DNA from: an uncultured Pseudomonas sp. | GTDB taxonomy: Bacteria > Pseudomonadota > Gammaproteobacteria > Pseudomonadales > Pseudomonadaceae | Length of the DNA: 64,000 nt | NCBI RefSeq assembly: GCF_946886105.1 | Contig: NZ_CAMPHV010000024.1 | Location: 7,524 to 71,523, forward strand | Direction of reading: 5' to 3' | In this document: piece by piece, positions 8,987-18,600 of the stretch | How positions within the stretch are numbered: position 1 is the first letter of the stretch | How the letters are laid out: the number at the start of each line of letters is the position of its first letter | The notes under the pieces: generated by a model | Databases searched by the model: none | Told to the model about the DNA's origin: nothing | What the model saw: the letters and a program-made list of their open reading frames with translations, nothing else | Made by a program: the position numbers and the translations under genes

Positions 8987-9228
8987 CCATATCGGACGGG
9001 TTTTCACCCGGCCCGCCGACTCGAGGCGGACTGAGCCCATTTGAAACCAGCCTGACCGATAGCGTAGTAAACGAGCCTGTTCTGACACCGCACCGACGCC
9101 GAAAGTAGTCCTTCGACGACCCCGCCAGATTCATCCACTTACCCGTAGCGCCCAACTCCTTACCTCAGAATAAGCCATGCCTGATTTTGCCAGCCTGAGT
9201 ATTTGTGTAGCGTCTCATCGCTACTGAA

Positions 9229-9372
9229 TTATGGCCAAAAGCCACTAAACACTCGATCCAAACCACTCGCTTGCAACCATCGCAGCGAGTCGGCATCCGA
9301 GTCGTCGCAACCAGGCCAGCAGGCATCAATCAGCACCTGCTTGGCGCGGCGAGACGTCAACACCTCGTTCAT
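9229..9372 (-). CDS. Possible small protein of unknown function (47 aa)
   Basis: In the 556-base gap 8987-9542 a minus-strand frame starts at ATG 9372 behind a good Shine-Dalgarno (GGAGAG, 7 bases upstream) and stops at 9229. The product begins MNEVLTSRRAKQVLIDACWP and contains two cysteines and five tryptophan or phenylalanine residues. I do not recognise a family. The ribosome site is the main support; it could be a chance frame or the remnant of a larger gene. The rest of the gap shows no gene I can support. Confidence 0.3.
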   Translation of the reverse strand: MNEVLTSRRAKQVLIDACWPGCDDSDADSLRWLQASGLDRVFSGFWP

Positions 9373-9542
9373 CTCACAACTCTCCACAAGAGAGACCGCT
9401 TAGTCAGGCCGACTGGTAACCCGCCCTCGGTTGGCCAGCACATGGAATAAGCCATTCCCAAGCAATGGCAATTCCCAGGCGGACCCAATCGGCAGGAAGC
9501 TGCCTTAACTCGATATCACGTTGATCACGGGAGAATCCCCCC

Positions 9543-11177
9543 ATGCTGCAATTGTTCGCGGACCTCGGATTTCGCTGGAAAATTGCCCTGCCGATACTGC
9601 TGCTCGCCATGTTGCTGATGCTCATGGGCATTCTGGGCATGCAAGGCATCAATCAGGTCAACGACTCCAACGCTCGCCTGACCAACCGCTACCTGCCCGC
9701 CATCAGCCTATTGCTGAACGCCGACCGGGATCTTTACCAGGCCTTCGTTGCCGAGCGCAGTCTGCTCGGCGAGGGTGGCAGCGAGCATATCGTCGAACTC
9801 ACAGTCGCCCACGCCGAGAACGTCCAGCAGGCTTACGACCGCGTGCACAAATATGCCGACATGCAGCCCAGCGCCGACGCCCTCAAATTGGTGGTCGATT
9901 TCGACCGCGGCTTCAGCCAATGGCAGGCGACGTCCAATCGCGTGATCGAGCTGGCGAACGGCGACCGCAATGCGGCTGCGCAACTCAGCTACGGCGATAG
10001 CGAAGCGCAGTTCGAGGCCATGCGCGACCCAATCGACAAACTGGGCGAGCTGGAAGACCTGGCCGCCAATCTCGAAGGCTCGGCGGCCATCGCCAGGGGC
10101 GATCAGCGCAGCTGGCAACAGGGCCTGATCGTTATCGTCAGCCTGCTGATCTGCGCGGTGCTGATCCTGGGTTTCCCGACTCTGGTGGTGCGCCCGCTGC
10201 ACAACCTGCGGCAGCGCATCGAGCAAATCGCCGATGGTGACGGAGACCTGCGGGTACGCCTGGAGGTGCTCTCGCGCGACGAACTGGGCGAGCTCAGCAC
10301 CGTCTTCAACCGCTTCCTCGACAAGCTGCAACCGCTGATCCAGGAAGTTCGCCGACTCACCGGCGAAGTGGCCGACTCGGCGCAGCAACTGGCAAGCATG
10401 GCCAAGGCCAATGACCGTCTGATCAGCAGCGAACACGCCGCGGTGGATCAGGTCAGCACGGCAGCGACCGAAATGAGTGCCGCCGTGCACGAGGTGGCGC
10501 GTAACGCACAGAACGCGGCCGACGCCGCACGCAGCGCCGAGAGCCAGTCCCGCGAGGGTACGCAGGTGGTAAGCGCGACCATCCAGGCCATTCGCCAACT
10601 GGCTCGCGAAGTAGAAGGCGCCTCCGACACCATCCAGACGCTGGAGCAGGAAACCGCCAACATCGGCGCGGTGCTGGCGGTGATCAAGGGCATCGCCGAA
10701 CAGACCAACCTGCTCGCGCTGAATGCCGCCATCGAAGCGGCCCGCGCCGGCGAACAGGGGCGTGGTTTCGCCGTGGTCGCCGACGAGGTAAGGGCCCTGG
10801 CTGCGCGCACCCAGGACTCGACCAAGGATATCCAGCAAATGATCGAGCGCCTGCAGAACGGTGTGCAGAACGCGGTCCAGGCCATGCATGCGGGCAGCGA
10901 GAAGGCCCGCGACAGCGTCGAACGTGCGAGCGGCGTGGATGGCGTGCTGTCCGCCACCAGCGACTCGGTGGCGCGCATCAACGACATGGCCGCACAGATC
11001 GCCACGGCCTGCGAGGAGCAGAGCTGCGTGACCGAGGAGATCGCGCGCAATATCAGCGATATCCGCGACCTGTCCGACGAAGCGGCGCTGACTTCCGAGC
11101 AGAGCGCTCAAGCCAGCGCACGCTTGTCCGAGCTGACCCATAAGCTGGCTCAGCTGGTTGGGCGCTTTCGTGTTTAA
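9543..11177 (+). CDS. Methyl-accepting chemotaxis protein
   Basis: A 544-residue chemoreceptor, start ATG 9543 behind GGGAGA. One transmembrane helix (about 11-33) precedes a periplasmic helical-bundle ligand domain of the 4HB_MCP type (about 35-190). A second helix (about 190-212), a HAMP domain, and a cytoplasmic coiled-coil follow. The signalling tip is the highly conserved [20 protein letters not shown] and [14 protein letters not shown]. It would cluster with CheA/CheW at the cell pole; the ligand is not predictable. The stop codon TAA is also the first three bases of a repeat end (TAACAGGCTGTTGAAAAAG), so element insertion may have set the present C-terminus. No chemotaxis genes are adjacent. 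Confidence 0.95.
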   Translation: MLQLFADLGFRWKIALPILLLAMLLMLMGILGMQGINQVNDSNARLTNRYLPAISLLLNADRDLYQAFVAERSLLGEGGSEHIVELTVAHAENVQQAYDRVHKYADMQPSADALKLVVDFDRGFSQWQATSNRVIELANGDRNAAAQLSYGDSEAQFEAMRDPIDKLGELEDLAANLEGSAAIARGDQRSWQQGLIVIVSLLICAVLILGFPTLVVRPLHNLRQRIEQIADGDGDLRVRLEVLSRDELGELSTVFNRFLDKLQPLIQEVRRLTGEVADSAQQLASMAKANDRLISSEHAAVDQVSTAATEMSAAVHEVARNAQNAADAARSAESQSREGTQVVSATIQAIRQLAREVEGASDTIQTLEQETANIGAVLAVIKGIAEQTNLLALNAAIEAARAGEQGRGFAVVADEVRALAARTQDSTKDIQQMIERLQNGVQNAVQAMHAGSEKARDSVERASGVDGVLSATSDSVARINDMAAQIATACEEQSCVTEEIARNISDIRDLSDEAALTSEQSAQASARLSELTHKLAQLVGRFRV

Positions 11178-11193
11178 CAGGCTGTTGAAAAAG
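11175..11193 (+). repeat. Single terminal-repeat end related to the MITE at 29293
   Basis: TAACAGGCTGTTGAAAAAG matches the terminal repeat TAACAGGCCGTTGAAAAAC of the element at 29293-29574 with two differences. No matching second end was found nearby, so this looks like a solo or decayed end. It overlaps the chemoreceptor stop codon. Confidence 0.5.
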
Positions 11194-11300
11194 CTATATA
11201 GCCGTTAGTCGTTGCATGCGCCGCGGCTCGCGCCTCCCACAGACCGTAGGGGTTTTCCAGCGACTCGCTGCGGCGCCTCAGTTGATCCGCTGACGTTGCG

Positions 11301-11347
11301 CTTGGGCCGCGATGACCTTGCAGATGCTGAAGGTATCGCGGCCCAAG
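11301..11347. terminator. 13-bp inverted repeat between convergent genes
   Basis: CTTGGGCCGCGAT at 11301-11313 pairs perfectly with ATCGCGGCCCAAG at 11335-11347, loop 21 bases. It lies between the convergent chemoreceptor and OmpA-family genes. There is no T-tract, so it may be a REP-like palindrome rather than an intrinsic terminator. Confidence 0.35.
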
Positions 11348-11404
11348 CCCCTTCCACGGAGCGCGACGGATGACTCGCGTCGCGACACCGGAAGCCCGTC
11401 GACC

Positions 11405-14400
11405 TCAGTACTTGCCGACGGCGTTGAAGAACCAGCCCTGGCTGCGGTACGACAGGTCGGTCAGGTCATCGCTGAAGTCGCTGAAGTTGTAGCCGACGCC
11501 GGCCTTGAAGTGATTGCCGAAGTGACGATAGACGCCGACCAGCACGCCGGTACGGCTGTCCTTGGCGGCGAACTCGTCACGCCGGCGGATCTCGGCCATC
11601 AAATCCCACTTCTTAACCACATGCCAATCCACGCGAGCGGCGATCAGCTGACCGCGGCTGTCGAACCAGTCGGCCGAGCTGTCGCGGCTCATGCGCAGCT
11701 CGCTGAGGCGATAGGCGTACTTGCCGCCGACGCTCCAGCGCTCGTTGAGGTCGTAGATGCCGTCGATGGCGAAGACGTGGCTGCGCTGGGCGTAGTCGAC
11801 CGTGCTGCCGGTGGCCGTGGACACCTGGTCCGGCGGCGGCAGGTCCTCCAGGTAGGTGTACTTGGTCAGCAGGTTGAGCTTGTCGTTGAACACCGGGCGG
11901 TAGGCATAGCCCAACGAAGCCTCGATGAAATCGCCGTTGAAGTAATCGCCACGGTCGGAGTCGCCCACCGAGAAATCCAGCTTGCCGATGAAGCGCCAGT
12001 CTGGGTTGACCTTGTAGCTGATGTTGTTGCGCATCAGCCACACGCTCAGGTCCTGCACGGCACTGCTGTCCTCGCGGTATTCAAGACGGCTGGCGTAGCG
12101 CAGATCGCCATTGCTGTAGCCGACCTTGCCGCCGATGGCGCGGCGTTTCAGCGCGTAATCGGTCTCTTCGTTGAAGGTGCCGAATTCGGTGGTGACGCCG
12201 TAGCTCCAGTAGTCATCCGGGGCGAAGTCCAGGCCGTAGCCCTGGATCAGGCCGGCCTGATCGCCGTGCTGCAAGCGCTGCTCGGCGTAGACGCTGGTGC
12301 TGTCGGTCCAGCGCGAACGGGCGCCGGAGACGAACTGCCCGGTGCGGCCACTGCCGCCCAGACCGCTGCGGCTGGCGAAGCCGTCGTCGCTGCGGTCGCT
12401 GTCCAGCTGGTAGTTGAGGTAAACATTGGTGCGGTCGGAGGCGTCGTAGCCGATACCGGCCTTGGCGCCCACGCCGAGGTTGCCGCCGGACAGCTCGCCG
12501 TTCAGCGAGGTGCGTTCGTTGAGGCGGTAATCGCCACCGACGCCCAGGCGGTTGTTGGCCTGGCGCCCGCCGTCGCGGCTGACGGTGCCCTGGCCGAAAC
12601 CGTACACCGACCAGTCCTCTTCGGCGTGGTAGAGCGCCTGGAGCAGCACATCGTTGCGCTCGCCTTCATCGTAGTCGCCGTCGTCGGCACCGGCATAGGT
12701 GCCGGTGTAGAGGTTGCGGTAGGCGCCGCCGTAAGTCTGGCGGTCGTTGCGCAGGCCGGCGGACAGGCGCCAGGCCTCGCTCAGGTCATAGGCCACGATA
12801 CCCTCGGCGGCCCGGCGCGAACGGCCACCGTCTTCCTCGGTCTGGTCGGCCTTCAGCGTCACCTCGGTCTTCTCGCCGAGCGGCGCGGTGTAGCTGCCGC
12901 CGACCTGGTCGCTGGCCAGTTCGGACAACCGCCCCGGCGCGGAGAAGCCGGCGTCGCGGCTTTCGTAATAGAAGGTGCCGCGACCCTCGGCGTCGTCGAC
13001 CACGTCCTTGAGGTCGAAAGCGGTCTCGATGCGGTTGGCGCGGGCGCGCGAATCGGTACCCGCGACTTCCTGGCCGAAGCCGAAACCGCCGTCGTAGGAG
13101 AAGCGCTGGTCGAGACTGTCGCCTTCGCTCTGCGCCGACTCCAGCTTCATCCAAGTGCCTTCGCTGTGGCGCAGCAACAGGTCGCCGCCGCCCAGGGTCT
13201 GGTCTTCGCGGCCGGTCTGCTCCTGCATGCTGCCGGTGACGCCGACACGCACCTTGTCGTTGACCCAGTAGGCGGCGCGGCCGCCGTAGGCCAGGTCGTC
13301 GAGCTGTTGCAGGCCCGGCGAGTATTCGTAGCCGACGACGAGGAACGCCGGGTTGCCGGAGAGGCTGCCGCCGGAGCGGATCAAGGTGCTGCCGTCGGCG
13401 GTGGCCGACAGCGGCTGGGTGAGGATCACCCGGCCTTGCATCGAGTTGACCTCGTAGTCGATGCCGGCGACCAGGTCCTGGCTGTGTAGCACCAGGCCGG
13501 AATCCTTGTCGCGCACCTCGATGCGCACCCGCTCGCTGCCTTCGGTGATGTCCTGGTGGCGCAGGTAGTACAGCGAACCACCGGTGCCGCGGAAATCCTC
13601 GCGGGCCGAGGCGGTACCCGGCTCGGCGGCGAAGCCTTCGACCTGCAGGCGGCGTTCGCCGAACGCGGTGAAGGCATCGTCGCGGTAACGCACCTGGGCA
13701 CCGTAGAGGCTGCGGTCGATCTGGGTCAGCTCGGTCTCGCGGATCTGCTCGCGGAAGTTGCCCCACATGGCATGGGACTTCTCGTCCTCGACCTTGACGT
13801 AGAACTTGCCACGGGTCGGCGCGTCCTCGACCAGGGTCGAGTCGTCGCCGAAGGTCGCCCAGCCCTTGTCCGAGTCGGAGCTCATGCGCCGCAGGAACTC
13901 GCGCGGGTCCTTGTCGTTGAAGTTGCTGAACAGGCTGTCGGCCGGCCCCTCGCCGGTATCGACGCTACCGGTGATGGTGTATTTGTCGTCGACCTTGCCC
14001 TTGGTATAGAAGGCCAGACGCCCATCGGCGTACAGCTCGTCGTAGTAGCGGTCCTCCTGGGTGACCAGGCGCGCCGGGCCGCTGGTGTCCTGCTGGCCGA
14101 CGGTGAAGTCGGCGATGGCCACGGTGAACCAGTCGTTCTGCGGCAGGCGCAGGTCGCGGCGGTAGATACGCCCTTTGCCCTGGTCGTCGAGTACCGCCAC
14201 TTCCACGGTGTGCAGACCGCGCGGAATGATCTGCGCGCTGGCGAAGGTGCCACTGCCGTCCACCGGCACCGGCCGGCCCATGACGAACACGTGCTGACCG
14301 TCTTTCACCTGCTTGCCGTTGATCGTCACCGTGCCGCCGGCCACCGGGATGGTGTGGCGTTGCAGGCGGTTGCCGCCGTAACCCGCGAGCAGGTCGGCGG

Positions 14401-15610
14401 CGATTTCTTCATCCATCTCCTTGGCCAGTTCGCCACGGGCGACATTGAGCAGCTGCACGCTGGTTTCGTCGTAACGGCCCTGCTCGTCGTAGACACGCAG
14501 TTGGTAATAGACGCGCTCGGGGGTGCCGGCCGCGGGCGTCCAGCTGCCGTTGAGCTGCGAGTCGAGGGCGATGGTTTCCAGCACCTGCGGCTCGCCGAAC
14601 AGGCGCCGCTTGCCGATGATCCGCACCTCGGCGCGCTTGATCCAGTGCAGGTAATTGCTATAACCGCTGAAGGTCTGCGGCTCGCCGATGCGCGCCACGC
14701 GCGCGCCGGACACCAGATTCAGACGCGGCTGCGCCGACAGGTTGTCGAAGCGCACCTGCAGCAGGTCGTGGGCCAGGGCCACGTCGACGCAACGCTGGGT
14801 ATCGGCGCTGCCGGCGGTGCCGCCAGCACCGTGCGGCTGGCCGTCGATGCTGATGCGGAACGGCGCCATGCCTTCCTCGGCCACGCTGCCCGGCGCACAG
14901 GCCTGCGGCTTGGCCGGGGTGCTGACGACGGACTCGTCGTACCAGATTTCCACTTCCACGCGGCGGTTCAGCGCCCAGGCCTGCGGGCTGTCGCCCTGCA
15001 TCAGCGGCTCGCTGGGCCCGCGGCTGTCGAGCTGGATCTGCTCGGGTTTAAGGTTCAGGCGCTGGCGGAACACCTCGCCGACTTCCTTGGCGCGTTGCAA
15101 ACCCAGACCCTGGTTGTCGGTGTAGATGGCCTGAGTACGCTGCGACAGATGCTGCGGGTCGGTATGGCCGATCAGGCGCAGGCGCAGATTGCGCTTGCCG
15201 GCCAGACGCTTCATGAGTTTTTCCAGGACATCGCTGTCGCGCTCGGGCACCGCCGAACGGCCGGAAGCGAAGCGCACCACCGGCAGGCCGTCGCGCAACA
15301 CCACCGAACTGACCCGCTCCTCGCCCACCTCGAGCAGTTGCTCACGCTCGCCCAGGGCACCGTCGAGCTGCCAGAGAATCAGCTTTTCGCGCGGCAGCTC
15401 ACGCTCGGCGTTGGCCGGCAATGCCGGCAAACCGCCCGGGGTGAAGGGCCGCCGCTGCAACAGCGACTCGTCTTCCATCGCCCCACGCGGCCCTTGCAGG
15501 CCACAGCCTTTGCCTACTTCACATTGTTCGGCGGCGATCGACACGGCGACGGCCAACGGGTTCAACGTCAGTGCGGCGATGCCGCACACCAACAAATTAC
15601 GCATGCTCAT
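11405..15610 (-). CDS. Large OmpA-domain outer-membrane beta-barrel protein
   Basis: A 1401-residue exported protein; residues 1-27 are a signal peptide (MSMRNLLVCGIAALTLNPLA…). Residues about 105-225 form an OmpA-like peptidoglycan-binding domain (VVRFASGRSAVPERDSDVL, LRLIGHTDP, ALNRRVEVEIWYD). A beta-sandwich-rich middle follows. From about residue 700 to the end come alternating amphipathic strands with DxRxD turns that look like a large beta-barrel, ending in …WFFNAVGKY with a C-terminal aromatic residue. Its ATG overlaps the stop of the giant repeat-protein gene (ATGA), so the two are co-translated. The likely role is anchoring or exposing the repeat protein at the surface; that is inference. 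I do not recognise a named protein. Confidence 0.8.
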   Translation of the reverse strand: MSMRNLLVCGIAALTLNPLAVAVSIAAEQCEVGKGCGLQGPRGAMEDESLLQRRPFTPGGLPALPANAERELPREKLILWQLDGALGEREQLLEVGEERVSSVVLRDGLPVVRFASGRSAVPERDSDVLEKLMKRLAGKRNLRLRLIGHTDPQHLSQRTQAIYTDNQGLGLQRAKEVGEVFRQRLNLKPEQIQLDSRGPSEPLMQGDSPQAWALNRRVEVEIWYDESVVSTPAKPQACAPGSVAEEGMAPFRISIDGQPHGAGGTAGSADTQRCVDVALAHDLLQVRFDNLSAQPRLNLVSGARVARIGEPQTFSGYSNYLHWIKRAEVRIIGKRRLFGEPQVLETIALDSQLNGSWTPAAGTPERVYYQLRVYDEQGRYDETSVQLLNVARGELAKEMDEEIAADLLAGYGGNRLQRHTIPVAGGTVTINGKQVKDGQHVFVMGRPVPVDGSGTFASAQIIPRGLHTVEVAVLDDQGKGRIYRRDLRLPQNDWFTVAIADFTVGQQDTSGPARLVTQEDRYYDELYADGRLAFYTKGKVDDKYTITGSVDTGEGPADSLFSNFNDKDPREFLRRMSSDSDKGWATFGDDSTLVEDAPTRGKFYVKVEDEKSHAMWGNFREQIRETELTQIDRSLYGAQVRYRDDAFTAFGERRLQVEGFAAEPGTASAREDFRGTGGSLYYLRHQDITEGSERVRIEVRDKDSGLVLHSQDLVAGIDYEVNSMQGRVILTQPLSATADGSTLIRSGGSLSGNPAFLVVGYEYSPGLQQLDDLAYGGRAAYWVNDKVRVGVTGSMQEQTGREDQTLGGGDLLLRHSEGTWMKLESAQSEGDSLDQRFSYDGGFGFGQEVAGTDSRARANRIETAFDLKDVVDDAEGRGTFYYESRDAGFSAPGRLSELASDQVGGSYTAPLGEKTEVTLKADQTEEDGGRSRRAAEGIVAYDLSEAWRLSAGLRNDRQTYGGAYRNLYTGTYAGADDGDYDEGERNDVLLQALYHAEEDWSVYGFGQGTVSRDGGRQANNRLGVGGDYRLNERTSLNGELSGGNLGVGAKAGIGYDASDRTNVYLNYQLDSDRSDDGFASRSGLGGSGRTGQFVSGARSRWTDSTSVYAEQRLQHGDQAGLIQGYGLDFAPDDYWSYGVTTEFGTFNEETDYALKRRAIGGKVGYSNGDLRYASRLEYREDSSAVQDLSVWLMRNNISYKVNPDWRFIGKLDFSVGDSDRGDYFNGDFIEASLGYAYRPVFNDKLNLLTKYTYLEDLPPPDQVSTATGSTVDYAQRSHVFAIDGIYDLNERWSVGGKYAYRLSELRMSRDSSADWFDSRGQLIAARVDWHVVKKWDLMAEIRRRDEFAAKDSRTGVLVGVYRHFGNHFKAGVGYNFSDFSDDLTDLSYRSQGWFFNAVGKY

Positions 15611-18600
15611 CGGATCACCTCCACGCTATCAGTCGCCGGTACGATTTCTTCCTCCAGTTGCAGGTCGTAACAGCAGTCGTGGGGCTCCCAGTGCTCCTTG
15701 ATCCAATCCTTCACATGGCCGACACGTTCACGCGCGTCGCTCACCTCACCGTCCACCGGCATGCGGTAGGCGATGCGCAGGATCGACGGCTCGGCGTACA
15801 GCAGCTTGAGCACCTCGTCGAGGCGCGCCTGGTATTGCGCGGTCAGCAGATTGTTGGCGTCGAAGGCCTCGCTGCTCAGGTCCAGACGCACCACGCGGTG
15901 GATGCTGGCGCCGAAGTTGGCCTTGACCAGGCGACCCTGGGTCATGCGCACCACGCGCGGGTTCTCGGTGACGATGCGGTAGCCGCTCGGCAGGCTGCGC
16001 TCGTCGACCTTGAGGATGAAGTTGCTGCCACGCAGCTCGCTGGGCACGTCGGCACAGGCGATGTGATAGCGGCCGTGTTCGTCGGTGGTCACCAGCCAGC
16101 CCCGCGGCGTGGCCAGGCGCACGCCGGGGATGCCGGGCTCGCCTTCGTCCTGATAACCGTTGCGGTTCTGGTCATCGAAGACCTTGCCGATCAGGTCCGA
16201 GCAGTCGAAGGTCGGGTCGGCGACCACCCGCACACTGGCGGTGGCGACGTTGGACACACGCGCATTGGCGATCATGTTCAGCGCCCAAGTCTGGTTGACG
16301 TATTCGTTGAAACCGACGCCCGAACCCACCACCAGCAACAGCTTGATGGTCAACACCTGGCCACCGGTCAGGGTGCGGTTCGGCCAGCGCAGGCGCCGCC
16401 CTTCGACCTCTGGTTCCACCGGTACGCCGTCAATCTGCGCGGAGTTCTTGATGTACTTGAAGCCCGGCGGCATCTGATCCTCGATGGCGATATCGGCCAG
16501 CGAGTTGGACAGGGTGTTGCGCGCGGTCAGCACGTACGGCACCAGCTCGCCGCGGGTCACGTTGACCTTCGGCGTGTTCTTGGTCATGACGATGGCGCCG
16601 CCGAGGATCGGGTCGATCGGGATGTGGTTGTTGACCACATCGGCCGAAGTCGCGCCCAGCACGAAGCTGAAGTAGTACTGGGTGGTGTTATTGCTCGCGC
16701 CGAGCCCGGCCGTAGTGACCGGACAGGTGGCGGCATCGTGCAGGGTCACGGCTTCCGCCGGCGCCTGGTTGCTGTTCTGCACCAGTGCCGGATCTGGAAG
16801 TGCAGTAACGCTCAGGGTGTTGCTGCACGCCGGGATCAGCGTCGATGGCCCCTGCACGTAGCCCGCGGGCACGGTCACGCTAAGGGTGTAAGTGCCGGCC
16901 GGCGCAGTCGCCAGCAGCAGGAACTGATACAGGCCATCGGCACCGGTGGTCTGCTGCAACGAACCGCCCAGCACCTGCGACGCGTCGAAGCCGACGGGGC
17001 CGCTGATGCTGACCACGGCGCCACGCACCGGTTGCCGGCTGATGGCGTCATACACCACACCGGCCGGGTCGATCGGCAAACTCTGCTCGACGACGTTGCG
17101 GCCCGCGGTAATGGTGATGCCGGCCAAGGTGCCGTCGCGGTTGTCGGCACCCGCCGGGTTGCCCGAACCGGCACTGCCCGGCGTGTAGGCGATACCCTGC
17201 TCGTTGGGCACCGGACGACCGAACAGCGTACCGGTTTCCGGGTGGCGGAAGCGCACCTCGTAACCGCTGCCCGGGGTCAGGTTGGCGAAAGCATAAGCGC
17301 CATCGGCATCGGAGGTGGTGGTGGCCACCTCCACGCCGTTGCGCATCAGCTCCACGGTCCAGCCGGACAGGCGCGCCTCGCCCGGATCGAGCACGCGGTC
17401 ATGGTTGATGTCGAACCACACCGTACCGGACAGGCTGGGAATGGTGACTTCGGCGAACCAGTTATCGACCGAGAGCGTATTGCCGGTCAGGTCGATGCCG
17501 CTGATCCGGCTCGGCTCCTCGGTGACCACACCGCCGGCGCTGCCCGCGGTCGTCGAGCCATTGATCAAGCCGCTCGGTTGATTGGGCTGGAGCAGTTCGT
17601 AGGTACCCGCCGGCAGGCCGACGAAGCTGAAGGTGCCGTCGCTGGCGGTGACGGTCGTCAGGTTCACCGGGTTGCCGTTGATATCGACGCCGCTGAGCAC
17701 CACCGTCTCCCCACCCAGACCACTGTCGCCGGTGCCGGGTGCGCTGTCGGTGTCGCGGTCATGGAAGACCTGGCCGTGGATGCTACGGCCGTTGACGATC
17801 TCGGCGAAGTCATTGCCCTCGGACACATAGCCCGGTGTCAGGGTGATGCCGCTGATCGCGCTGGGCACGGTGGCCGGCGAGGTCACGCTCGGCACAGCGC
17901 CGCTGCTGTTGCCGGCGACGGTCTTGCCGTTGGTGGTGCCGCTCGGTTGGATCGGCTCGGTAACCGTGTAGGTACCGGGCTGCAGACCGCTGAAGTGGTA
18001 CTGGCCGCTGCTGTCGGTGGTGGTGCTCGTGCTCACCGGCTGGCCCTGCCAGTCGGTGCCGCTGAGGCTGATGGAGACACCGGACAAGCCGCTGTCGCCG
18101 CCCTGGCGGAGGCCGTCGTTGTTCTGGTCGATGAACACCGCGCCGCTGATGCTGGCCGGCGCCACCTCGGGGAAATCGTTGCGTTGCGAACCGCTGGTTT
18201 CACCGCCGGCGCCGTCGTCGTTGAGGACGATGCCCTCGATCTGGCTGCTGGTGGCGGTGGCGTTGCCGCCCGTACCGGGCGTGCCGCTGCTGCCGTTGGC
18301 CGGGGTGATGCTACCGGGCACCGGTGGCGCATTGAGCGTGCCGGACGGCTGCGTCGCCTGGCACACCGAATAGGTGCCGGCCGGCAGCCCGGCGAACAGG
18401 TAGTTGCCCGCGCTATCGGTGCTGAACGGGTTGAGCAGGCCGTTGATGCCGCTGACCGGGGTGCCGCTGGCGCAAGTCGCGCCGCTGCGCAGTTCGATGG
18501 CGACGCCGCTCAATGGGCTGTCGGTGCCCGCCTGGTAGGTGCCGTTCTGGTCGTTGTCGAGGTACACACGTCCGGAGATGAAACCGAGCGTGCTGACCCG

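Noticed and set aside
11312..15670. Long plus-strand frames (725 and 704 codons) opposite the OmpA-barrel gene
   Set aside because: Antisense shadows without recognisable domains or ribosome sites; the minus-strand protein has an OmpA domain and signal peptide.
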